Below are positions 1 through 6,685 of a stretch of DNA of 39,179 nucleotides, piece by piece. How positions within the stretch are numbered: position 1 is the stretch's first letter; each line of letters begins with the position of its first letter. Source of the stretch: an uncultured bacterium (lineage in GTDB: Bacteria > Verrucomicrobiota > Kiritimatiellia > RFP12 > UBA1067); NCBI GenBank assembly GCA_902761035.1, contig CACWIW010000045.1, forward strand, positions 1 through 39,179, given 5' to 3'. The position numbers and the translations under genes were made by a program. Below the pieces are notes generated by a model. That model ran no database searches, was not told the origin of the DNA, and was given only the letters and a program-made list of their open reading frames with translations.

Positions 1-552
1 TATACCACTCACCTTAAGGTTTTTCAATAGAAAAGACGATAAATTTTCAACTATCGAAGATCTCGCGCTAGTGGGGCATATAACCTTCACGGATTCAGGG
101 ATTATGTAAACATTCCCGTTGACAAGAAGATTGCTGTTATAGTCCGTCCGGTCCGTATTGCGAATAAATCGATCAAACGCAAATATCTTCGCCAGCATCT
201 TCTTGTCCACGTGATCCAGTTCGGATTCCGCGTCAAATACATCCTTACAATCCTCCACGTTGAGCGAACCGAAAACGTATGGATTGGAGTCCGTGACAAT
301 CTCGGGGGCTTCTCGATTTTGGAGGTTGCGCCATTCACGGAATGTCGAAACATCGAGTTTCAGGATCGCAAAGTCAGGCACAGGCAACCCCAACTGATTT
401 GCCAACCTTGCACAGATCCATTCAGACACAACAGAGCGAATTCCCGTGTGGCATCCCTTGCACCAACGGATGCCACCAGACTCGTCCACGCAGAGATAGG
501 GGCGTGACACCCCTTGCTCCGAGACCTTCAATATCGACTTGACGCGTTTCAC
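1..552 (-). CDS. HipA-like kinase, 3' end cut by window edge
   Basis: Translating the minus strand from a GTG at 552 gives 184 codons with no stop up to base 1. An in-frame TAG lies two codons upstream, so GTG 552 is the likely start. The protein begins VKRVKSILKVSEQGVSRPYL and later has EWICARLANQLGLPVPDFAI and FDRFIRNTDRTDYNSNLL. These match the HipA-like kinase family: a substrate/ATP-lobe segment, then an N-x-D-x-T-x-x-N-x-N-L catalytic/metal loop (about residues 141-151). Members resemble the HipA toxin kinase fold. Whether this one is a toxin is unknown, because the C-terminus and any partner gene lie outside the window. A TATAAT box ends 8 bases before the start, so the mRNA may be leaderless. 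Base composition is lower in GC than the neighbours, which could mean transfer. Confidence 0.7.
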   Translation of the reverse strand, partial: MKRVKSILKVSEQGVSRPYLCVDESGGIRWCKGCHTGIRSVVSEWICARLANQLGLPVPDFAILKLDVSTFREWRNLQNREAPEIVTDSNPYVFGSLNVEDCKDVFDAESELDHVDKKMLAKIFAFDRFIRNTDRTDYNSNLLVNGNVYIIPESVKVICPTSARSSIVENLSSFLLKNLKVSGI

Positions 553-560
553 TTGCTAAA

Positions 561-566
561 CATTAT
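561..566 (-). promoter_or_regulatory. -10 box for the HipA-like gene
   Basis: The minus strand reads TATAAT here, with 8 bases between it and the GTG at 552. A transcription start 6-7 bases downstream would give an almost leaderless mRNA. A second box of the local type (TGG TAAACT) lies upstream at 627-635 on the same strand and could give a longer transcript. The 150 bases between the kinase gene and umuC hold no other convincing gene. Confidence 0.5.
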
Positions 567-714
567 ACCTTTCATGGTCTTGAGACTGTAGGCACATGGT
601 ACGCCACGTCCAAGAAAGACACATATAGTTTACCATATTTAGGCGTTATGGAGTGAAAAATAAATGAAGCACCATTCCGCGCGCTGCATGCTCTATATGC
701 TTCCTGTCGAACGC

Positions 715-1962
715 CTATCTCACCGTCATCAGCTCGTCCCACCGCGTTGTGGGACGGCGGGAGAGCTTCTGCCGCTTCATGTGCCACGGTCGTGCACCGA
801 GCCCCTGGGCGGCGGAGAAGACCTTGCCCTTGCCGTAGCGGGCGTTGAGGGCGTCCACGGCGGCGTACAGGCGCGACTTCTCAGCTGGCGGCGTGGTGTC
901 GAAGAGGTCGGTCTGACGCGCCGTGCCGGGCTTTTCGAGGCCGAAGAACACGATGCCCGTCTTGCGGTAGCGCGTCCCAGCGACGTAGAGCGCTTCCACT
1001 TCCTCGCGGATGGCGCGGAGCATCTCGTTCGTAGCGTCCGTGGGCGCGGGGAACACGACCGTGCGGCCAAGAAAGTCTCCGCCGCCGCCCGAAGCGAAGA
1101 CCTGCGCGTAGATATTGCACCCTGCTGCGAGAAGCCCGTGTCGGCGCAGTTTGGCGGCTGCCTGCGCTGTGTAGGCGGCAAGTGACTCCGCAAGCGCCTC
1201 CGCCGTGGTGGCCGGCTCGCCGAACGAGCGCGAGCAGGAAATTGAATCTGGGTCCGCATCGTAATCACGTTCCTCATGGCACGGGATACCGCGCAGCTCC
1301 ATCGCCGTGCGTAGGAGCGTCACGCCGCCAACGGAACGGATCGTGTCGTCGTCGGCATCGCGGAGCTGCTGGGCGGTGATGATCCGCACGGCGCGAAGTT
1401 TCGCGGGCAGACGGCGTCCCACGCCCCACACCTCCTGCACGGGCATGGCGGAGAGGATTTCCGTAGGATCGTCCGGCATGAGGAACACGCCGTCAGGCAT
1501 CTTCTTGCCGATGTGGTTCGCTATCTTCGCGAGCGTCTTCGTGGGCGCGAAACCGATGCCGCACGGGATGCCCACCCAGCGGAGTATCTTGGTGCGCAGG
1601 CGCCGCCCGTAAGCGGCGTAGTCTGCGGCGGCGGTCGTAGGCGGGAAGATGAACGCCTCGTCGATGGAATACTGTTCCACGTCCACTGCCTCCTCTCGCA
1701 AGGTCGAAATGATACGCCGCGACATGTCTCCGTACAGTTCGTAGTTGGACGATCGGAAGAACAACTCGCCCGAAGCCTCGCGGTCTTTCAGCTGGAAGTA
1801 GGGCGTGCCCATCGGGATTCCGAGCGCCTTGAATTCGTTTGAGCGCGAGACGCAGCAGCCGTCGTTGTTGGAGAGGACGGCCACCGGCCGTCCCACGAGA
1901 CGGCGGTCGAACACGCGCTCACAGGACACGAAGAAGTTGTTGCCGTCCACCAATCCAATCAT
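715..1962 (-). CDS. umuC: DNA polymerase V catalytic subunit UmuC
   Basis: A 415-residue Y-family polymerase that copies past DNA lesions at the cost of fidelity, working with processed UmuD on the chromosome. It opens MIGLVDGNNFFVSCERVF, with the catalytic Asp6 and the F-F-V-S-C-E motif. The second catalytic motif SIDEAF is at residues 99-104 (Asp101, Glu102). A helix-hairpin-helix (VWGVGRRLPAKLRAVRI) and a C-terminal little-finger region follow. Length is normal for UmuC. It follows umuD directly: the UmuD stop and UmuC start share four bases (ATGA at 1962-1959), so the two are co-translated. The gene ends about 160 bases before the HipA-like kinase on the same strand. Confidence 0.95.
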   Translation of the reverse strand: MIGLVDGNNFFVSCERVFDRRLVGRPVAVLSNNDGCCVSRSNEFKALGIPMGTPYFQLKDREASGELFFRSSNYELYGDMSRRIISTLREEAVDVEQYSIDEAFIFPPTTAAADYAAYGRRLRTKILRWVGIPCGIGFAPTKTLAKIANHIGKKMPDGVFLMPDDPTEILSAMPVQEVWGVGRRLPAKLRAVRIITAQQLRDADDDTIRSVGGVTLLRTAMELRGIPCHEERDYDADPDSISCSRSFGEPATTAEALAESLAAYTAQAAAKLRRHGLLAAGCNIYAQVFASGGGGDFLGRTVVFPAPTDATNEMLRAIREEVEALYVAGTRYRKTGIVFFGLEKPGTARQTDLFDTTPPAEKSRLYAAVDALNARYGKGKVFSAAQGLGARPWHMKRQKLSRRPTTRWDELMTVR

Positions 1963-2357
1963 TTTTTCCCCGCGAATCTGTGTATGCAGGCCGTCACCTT
2001 GCCGAAGTAGTCGAGTTCTTGTCCGGGGCGAAGACGGATGACGGGATAGTTGGGATTTGCAGGTTCGAGCCGGACGCCGTCCTTATCGCGGCGGTAGGTT
2101 TTGACCGTAAAATCACCGTCAACGCTGGCGATGATTACGTCACCAGAGGCTGGGCGGAGGGACCGGTCAACCACGAGCAGATCACCATCGTTTATGCCCG
2201 CGCCGATCATCGAATCACCCTGGACGCGGACGAAGAACGTCGCCGCCGGACGCTTTACGAGAAGTTCGTTCAAGTCAAGTGGTGGTTCCAAGTACTGTTC
2301 AGCCGGCGACGGGAAACCCGCCACCACCGATCCCGATATTTTTGGTTTGCCTGGCAT
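1959..2357 (-). CDS. umuD: UmuD, self-cleaving pol V subunit (S24 peptidase)
   Basis: A 132-residue LexA/UmuD-type protein. An Ala13-Gly14 bond (VVAGFPSP) fits the self-cleavage site. The catalytic serine is Ser49 in VQGDSM and the general-base lysine is Lys86 in GDFTVKTY. RecA filaments are expected to trigger cleavage to UmuD', which then activates UmuC. There is no N-terminal DNA-binding domain, so it is not LexA. The start is backed by AGGAGG seven bases upstream of ATG 2357. It is first of two genes in a umuDC operon with a near-consensus promoter at 2474-2501. Confidence 0.93.
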   Translation of the reverse strand: MPGKPKISGSVVAGFPSPAEQYLEPPLDLNELLVKRPAATFFVRVQGDSMIGAGINDGDLLVVDRSLRPASGDVIIASVDGDFTVKTYRRDKDGVRLEPANPNYPVIRLRPGQELDYFGKVTACIHRFAGKK

Positions 2358-2473
2358 GATTATGCCTCCTACTCTCTTGCCTATGACTTCACTTCGCCTG
2401 TCTCATTTGGCTTTCACCGCCGGAAGTTTCGTATGCAACCATGTCGATTTCCTATTTGGGTTAACGCAAAAGC

Positions 2474-2518
2474 ATTATATCAATTTGATTTTCGTTGTCA
2501 ATTCCGTTTGATTCCGTT
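2474..2518 (-). promoter_or_regulatory. umuDC promoter with direct-repeat candidate operator
   Basis: On the minus strand there is a perfect -35 TTGACA (2501-2496), a 16-base spacer and a perfect -10 TATAAT (2479-2474) preceded by TGA. Such a strong promoter needs repression for an SOS gene. Just upstream and touching the -35 box, ATTCCGTT on the plus strand occurs twice exactly 10 bp apart (2501-2508 and 2511-2518). This could be a LexA or other repressor site, but it is not a known SOS box. The leader to umuD is about 115 bases and contains a 17-codon ORF of unclear meaning. Confidence 0.7.
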
Positions 2519-2548
2519 CCGCTGCACTTTGCCGACCGCGAAAAAAAA

Positions 2549-2557
2549 TGGTAAACT
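2549..2557 (+). promoter_or_regulatory. Extended -10 promoter for uppS-dxs
   Basis: TGG followed by TAAACT, the same local promoter type found before several other genes. A transcription start near 2563-2565 would lie just before the ATG at 2569, so the transcript would begin with the short leader ORF rather than with uppS. This promoter diverges from the umuDC promoter about 50 bases away. Confidence 0.5.
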
Positions 2558-2568
2558 ATTAAGCGCTC

Positions 2569-2670
2569 ATGCGAATACTAGACGAGAGACTCAGCGTTGC
2601 CAAACGTCTGCGGCGGTTTGCCGCAGGCGGTGAAAAGGTATTCCCGGCGCAAATAGGGGGAGTTAGATGA
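2569..2670 (+). CDS. 33-residue leader ORF coupled to uppS
   Basis: ATG 2569 opens a 33-codon frame (MRILDERLSVAKRLRRFAAG...) rich in Arg, ending in a TGA that overlaps the uppS start as ATGA (2667-2670). It begins 11 bases after an extended -10 box, so it would be the first thing translated. A 7-bp hairpin (arms CTGCGGC/GCCGCAG, 2608-2626) lies inside it. I do not recognise the peptide. It may be a real small protein, a device coupling ribosomes into uppS, or chance. Confidence 0.4.
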   Translation: MRILDERLSVAKRLRRFAAGGEKVFPAQIGGVR

Positions 2671-3371
2671 CCACAAAAATCCCAAACCACGTGGCCGTGA
2701 TCATGGACGGCAACGGACGCTGGGCGCTCGCGCGCGGCAAGAAGCGCCTCGCCGGACACCGCGCCGGCGTGGACGCCCTTGAGCGCATGCTCGGCTGGTG
2801 CAGGGACGCCGGCGTGAAGATTCTCACCGTGTATGCGTTCTCCACCGAGAACTGGAGGCGTCCGGCCGAGGAAGTGAACGGCCTCATGAAGCTTTTCTCC
2901 ACCTTCATCCGACTGAAGACGCGCAAGCTCATGCGCGAGGGCGTGCGTTTCCGCGTGATCGGCCGCCGCAGCGACCTCCCTCCCGCGCTCGCCGCGAGCA
3001 TCGCGCGGGTAGAGGAGAAGACCGCTTCCTTCGAGCAGCAGCTCGTGCTTGCCGTATCATACGGCGGGCGCGCGGAGATCGTGGACGCGGCGCGCAAGCT
3101 GGTGGCGGAAGCCGCCGCAGGGCAAATCCGCCCCGAAGACGTGGACGAGGCGCTTGTGGGCAACAGGCTCTACGCGCCGGACCTGCCAGACCCCGACCTC
3201 ATCATCCGCACGAGCGGCGAACAGCGGATCTCAAACTTCCTCCTCTGGGAGTGCGCCTATTCAGAGTTCTATTTCACGGACACGCTGTGGCCCGACTTCT
3301 CGCGCGAGGACTTCGACGCGGCCCTAGCAGCATACGCCACGCGCGACCGCCGCAAGGGAGGCCACGCATGA
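2667..3371 (+). CDS. uppS: Isoprenyl transferase (undecaprenyl diphosphate synthase)
   Basis: A 234-residue cis-prenyltransferase that adds isopentenyl units to farnesyl diphosphate, making the C55 lipid carrier for peptidoglycan and other wall polymers. The signature HVAVIMDGNGRWA contains the catalytic Asp14. The next conserved blocks are TVYAFSTENWRRP and, near the C-terminus, PDLIIRTSGEQRISNFLLWE. Length is typical. It overlaps dxs by four bases (ATGA), so the enzyme that makes the carrier and the first enzyme of precursor supply are translated together. GGGGGAG 8-10 bases before the ATG, inside the leader ORF, serves as ribosome-binding site. Confidence 0.95.
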   Translation: MTTKIPNHVAVIMDGNGRWALARGKKRLAGHRAGVDALERMLGWCRDAGVKILTVYAFSTENWRRPAEEVNGLMKLFSTFIRLKTRKLMREGVRFRVIGRRSDLPPALAASIARVEEKTASFEQQLVLAVSYGGRAEIVDAARKLVAEAAAGQIRPEDVDEALVGNRLYAPDLPDPDLIIRTSGEQRISNFLLWECAYSEFYFTDTLWPDFSREDFDAALAAYATRDRRKGGHA

Positions 3372-5185
3372 GCGAACGCCCCACACCCGACGCCCTGCGC
3401 AAGGAGATCATCGAGGTAGTGTCGAAGAACGGCGGGCACCTCGCGTCCTCGCTCGGCGCCGTGGAGCTCGCGTGCGCGCTCGCGGACGTGTTCGACCCGG
3501 AGCGCGACCGCATTCTCTGGGATGTCGGACACCAGTCCTACGCCTGGAAACTGCTCACGAAACGGCGCAGACCATTCTCCACGCTGCGTCAGTTCGGCGG
3601 GGAGTCGCCTTTCGTGAATCCAGACGAGAGCGCGGCGGATGCCTTCGTTGCGGGACACGCCGGCAATGCGCTCGCGGCCGCACTTGGCATGGCTGCGGCG
3701 CGCGACACCCGGAACAGTGACGAACACGTCGTCGCGGTGGTCGGTGACGCCTCGCTTGCAAACGGCGAGACGCTGGAGGCCCTGAACAACTGCGCAACCG
3801 TCACGAAAAAGCTCATCCTCGTAGTGAACGACAACGCGATGGCGATATCGCCCAGCCGCGGAGCGATGACGAAATTCCTCGGCCGGCTCATCTCGAACGT
3901 GCGCTACAACCGCGTGAAGGCCGCTGCGGAGGCGATGGGGCACCGCCTTAAGCTAACCTTCCTCCGTGGAGCGTACCATAGACTCGAGCAGATGATCAAG
4001 TCCATCTGGCTCGGCAACACGTTCTTCGAGCAGTTCGGCCTGCGCTACGTCGGGCCGGTGGATGGGCACGACATAAACGCGCTCAAGGACGCCATGACCG
4101 TGGCGAAGGAATACAAGCGCGGCGTGGTCGTACACGTAATTACGGAAAAAGGCAAGGGCTTCGCCCCCGCCGAGTCCAACCCGTCGCGCTGGCACGGGGT
4201 GGGGCCGTTCGACATCGCGAATCCCGACGCGGCTCCGTCCGCCCCGAAGAAGACGGGATGGAGCGAGATCTTCAGCACGGCACTCACCGAGGAAGCGCGG
4301 CGCGACGAACGCGTGTGCGCAGTGGTTGCAGCTATGAAGGACGGCACCGGACTCGTGGACTTCGCGCGCGAATTCCCCACACGCTTCTACGACGTGGGCA
4401 TCAGCGAGTCGTGTGCCGTCACATTCGCGGCCGGTCTCGCGAAAGCAGGCGAGAAGCCGGTGGTCGCCATCTATTCTACTTTCCTCCAGCGGGCATTCGA
4501 CCAAATCATGCACGACGTGTGCATCATGAACCTGCCGGTCGTGTTCGCCGTCGATCGGGCTGGCTGCGTGGGCGCGGACGGGCGCACGCACCACGGGATG
4601 TTCGACATCCCCATGTTGCGGTGCCTGCCGAACATGTCCGTACTCCAGCCACGCGACGCCACATCGCTCGGCGAAATGCTCGCTGCGGCGTTCGCACACG
4701 GCGGACCTGTCGCGATCCGATGGCCGCGCGGCGCTCCGACGGAAGTTCCGCCATCGCCGATTCCGATCGCCTGGGGTAAGGCGCATCAGATTTCCGCGCC
4801 GGACGCGCACGTTCAGCTGTGGGCACTGGGCGACCAGGTTCCGAAGGCGCTTGCAGCTGCGGAACTTCTTGCCGCGAGAGGCATCGCGGCGGGAGTGGTG
4901 GACGCACGGTTCGTCAAGCCGTTCGACGCGGAGCTGCTCGCGCGCCAGCGCGCTGCGGGTGCGTTCGTGGCTTCGCTTGAAAACGGCGCAGTTGCCGGCG
5001 GGTTCGGCGAGGCGATCGGCGCGGACGCGCGGTTCGGCTGGCCTGACGGTTTCGTGGGACACGGAACCATCGCCGAGCTTGAAAAGGAATTCTCGTTTAC
5101 GGCGCAGGACGTAGCCGACGGCATCGCCTCAGAAGTTGAACGGCGAGCCACGCACGCCCCAACCCCGAACAAAACTACAAACTGA
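3368..5185 (+). CDS. dxs: 1-deoxy-D-xylulose-5-phosphate synthase
   Basis: A 605-residue thiamine-diphosphate enzyme that condenses pyruvate and glyceraldehyde-3-phosphate, the first step of the MEP isoprenoid pathway. Visible blocks are WDVGHQSYAWKLLT near the N-terminus, GDASLANGETLEALNN with LVVNDNAMAISPSRG (ThDP/Mg site), YVGPVDGHD, and a transketolase pyrimidine-binding part with FLQRAFDQIMHDVC and DRAGCVGADGRTHHG. The canonical GDG of the ThDP motif is GDA here and the following residues also differ. The rest is intact and length is near the usual 620. ATG 3368 overlaps the uppS stop, so the open frame extending upstream through uppS is not coding. Confidence 0.94.
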   Translation: MSERPTPDALRKEIIEVVSKNGGHLASSLGAVELACALADVFDPERDRILWDVGHQSYAWKLLTKRRRPFSTLRQFGGESPFVNPDESAADAFVAGHAGNALAAALGMAAARDTRNSDEHVVAVVGDASLANGETLEALNNCATVTKKLILVVNDNAMAISPSRGAMTKFLGRLISNVRYNRVKAAAEAMGHRLKLTFLRGAYHRLEQMIKSIWLGNTFFEQFGLRYVGPVDGHDINALKDAMTVAKEYKRGVVVHVITEKGKGFAPAESNPSRWHGVGPFDIANPDAAPSAPKKTGWSEIFSTALTEEARRDERVCAVVAAMKDGTGLVDFAREFPTRFYDVGISESCAVTFAAGLAKAGEKPVVAIYSTFLQRAFDQIMHDVCIMNLPVVFAVDRAGCVGADGRTHHGMFDIPMLRCLPNMSVLQPRDATSLGEMLAAAFAHGGPVAIRWPRGAPTEVPPSPIPIAWGKAHQISAPDAHVQLWALGDQVPKALAAAELLAARGIAAGVVDARFVKPFDAELLARQRAAGAFVASLENGAVAGGFGEAIGADARFGWPDGFVGHGTIAELEKEFSFTAQDVADGIASEVERRATHAPTPNKTTN

Positions 5186-5199
5186 AGAGAAAAGGGAAA

Positions 5200-5799
5200 A
5201 TGAACATTGTCTGCCTAGATGTAGAGGGAGTTCTCCTGCCGGAGATCTGGATTGCCTTCGCCGACGCGAGCGGCATCCCGGAGCTACGGCGCACGACGCG
5301 CGACGAACCCGACTATAACAAGCTCATGCTTCGCCGCATTGAAATCCTGAAAGAACACGGCCTCGGCCTCAAGGAAATCCAGAAGGTCATCGCCACTATC
5401 GACCCGCTTCCCGGCGCACGCGAGTTCCTTGACACGCTCCGTTCCCGCACGCAGGTGATCCTGATCAGCGACACGTTCGAACAGTTTGCCACGCCGCTCA
5501 TGGAGAAGCTCGGCTGGCCCACGCTCTTCTGCAACACGCTCGAAGTGGCGCCTGACGGCTCGATAACGGGATACAAGCAGCGCGTCAAGAACGGCAAGCT
5601 CGCCACGGTGCGCGCGCTGCAGTCAATCGGATTCGACACGATCGCGAGCGGCGACAGCTTCAACGACATCGCGATGATCCGCGCCAGCAAGGCCGGATTC
5701 CTGTTCCGCAGCACCGACGCGATAAAGGCCGCCAATCCAGACGTGACCGCGTACGAATCCTACGCGGACCTCCTCGCGGCCATCACTTCTGCGCTCTAG
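5200..5799 (+). CDS. thrH: ThrH-type HAD phosphatase (phosphoserine/homoserine)
   Basis: A 199-residue HAD-superfamily protein close to ThrH, described as a phosphoserine phosphatase with phosphoserine:homoserine phosphotransferase activity. It begins MNIVCLDVEGVLLPEIW, with the nucleophile Asp7 and Glu9 in the D-x-E form characteristic of ThrH (other HADs have D-x-D). Motif II is ILISDTFEQF, the motif III lysine is in RVKNGKLATV, and motif IV is ASGDSFNDIAMI. It lies 14 bases after dxs behind a GAGAAAAGGGAAA ribosome-binding region, so it is probably the last gene of the uppS-dxs transcript. Its 3' end overlaps the convergent ABC ATPase gene by 17 bases. Confidence 0.85.
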   Translation: MNIVCLDVEGVLLPEIWIAFADASGIPELRRTTRDEPDYNKLMLRRIEILKEHGLGLKEIQKVIATIDPLPGAREFLDTLRSRTQVILISDTFEQFATPLMEKLGWPTLFCNTLEVAPDGSITGYKQRVKNGKLATVRALQSIGFDTIASGDSFNDIAMIRASKAGFLFRSTDAIKAANPDVTAYESYADLLAAITSAL

Positions 5800-6598
5800 C
5801 CGCAAGCGAACGCTGCACGTCCGGCACCGCCGCGAGAAGGTTCTTCGTATAGTCCGACTGCGGATGGTCGAACACATCCTCGGCCGGCCCCGTGTCCTCG
5901 AACAGACCGAGGTGCATCACGCACACCCTGTCGCACACGTTGCGCACCACCGAAAGGTCGTGCGCGATGAGCAGGATCGCAAGCCCAAGTTCGCGGCGCA
6001 GGTCGCGCATGAGGTTGAGGATGCGCGCCTGCACGGAAACATCGAGTGCCGACACCGGTTCGTCCGCTACAAGCACCTTCGGGTTCACGGCGAGCGCCCG
6101 CGCGAAGCTCGCGCGCTGGCACTGTCCGCCGGAGAGTTCGCGTGGATACTGGTCCAGCACGGCCTTGGAGAGGCCCACGATGTCAAGGAGGGATTCAGGG
6201 GTTTGGGGCGACGACTGGGGGCTTTGCCCGCCCTGAACCCCGCCCAAGGATTTTTCTAGAATCTCGTCAAGCGCCTGGCGGATAGTCATGCGGGGATTGA
6301 GGGAACCGACCGCGTCCTGGAACACCATCTGCACGTCGCGCCGGTACTGCCGGCGCTCGCTGGAGGTGAAGGACGCGATGTTCTTCCCACGGAAACGCGC
6401 CACGCCGCCAGACGACGGCTGGAGGAGCATCAGCGTCTTGGCTATGGTAGACTTGCCGCTGCCGGACTCGCCCACGATGCCGAGCGTCTCGCCGGCATGC
6501 AAATCAAAGGACACCCCGCGCACCGCCTCTACGGCCTTTTCGCCAGGCCTACGGTACGTGACGTGCAGATCTTCAACTTCAAATAGTTTCTCGCCCAT
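5783..6598 (-). CDS. OppF/DppF-type ABC transporter ATPase with repeat insertion
   Basis: A 271-residue nucleotide-binding subunit of the peptide/nickel importer type. Walker A GESGSGKST is at 43-51, the Q-loop glutamine at 94, signature LSGGQ at 155-159, Walker B VLVADE at 175-180 and the switch histidine at 213. The C-terminal SDYTKNLLAAVPD is typical of the OppF/DppF oligopeptide tail. Residues about 118-136 (GGVQGGQSPQSSPQTPES) are not part of the fold. They are encoded by a degenerate REP hairpin inserted in frame between the Q-loop helix and LLDIVGL. No permease or binding-protein gene is adjacent, so the partner subunits must be elsewhere. It has its own extended -10 promoter 41 bases upstream and an AGAAAAG ribosome-binding site. 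Confidence 0.88.
   Translation of the reverse strand: MGEKLFEVEDLHVTYRRPGEKAVEAVRGVSFDLHAGETLGIVGESGSGKSTIAKTLMLLQPSSGGVARFRGKNIASFTSSERRQYRRDVQMVFQDAVGSLNPRMTIRQALDEILEKSLGGVQGGQSPQSSPQTPESLLDIVGLSKAVLDQYPRELSGGQCQRASFARALAVNPKVLVADEPVSALDVSVQARILNLMRDLRRELGLAILLIAHDLSVVRNVCDRVCVMHLGLFEDTGPAEDVFDHPQSDYTKNLLAAVPDVQRSLAARAQK
6191..6247 (-). repeat. REP-like insertion inside the ABC ATPase gene
   Basis: The minus strand contains CCTTGGGCGGGGTTCAGGG, then a GGGC/GCCC hairpin core. It shares CCTTGGGCGGGGTTC with copies at 29489-29527 and 33138-33176. It sits within coding sequence and keeps the reading frame, giving a Gly/Gln/Ser/Pro-rich stretch. Confidence 0.65.
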
Positions 6599-6639
6599 CT
6601 CTTTTCTTCTCTTCTTCGCAGATTTTGACCACGCGGCGT

Positions 6640-6648
6640 ATTATACCA
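6640..6648 (-). promoter_or_regulatory. Extended -10 promoter of the ABC ATPase gene
   Basis: The minus strand reads TGGTATAAT, a perfect extended -10. The distance to ATG 6598 is 41 bases and includes a purine-rich ribosome-binding site, so this transcript has a normal leader. Confidence 0.65.
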
Positions 6649-6685
6649 TATCCAAACGGAACGGTGCCGGGTTAAATGGCGTCTT

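Noticed and set aside
2798..3367. Upstream extension of the dxs frame
   Set aside because: It overlaps uppS in another frame; DXS homology begins at ATG 3368, which overlaps the uppS stop.
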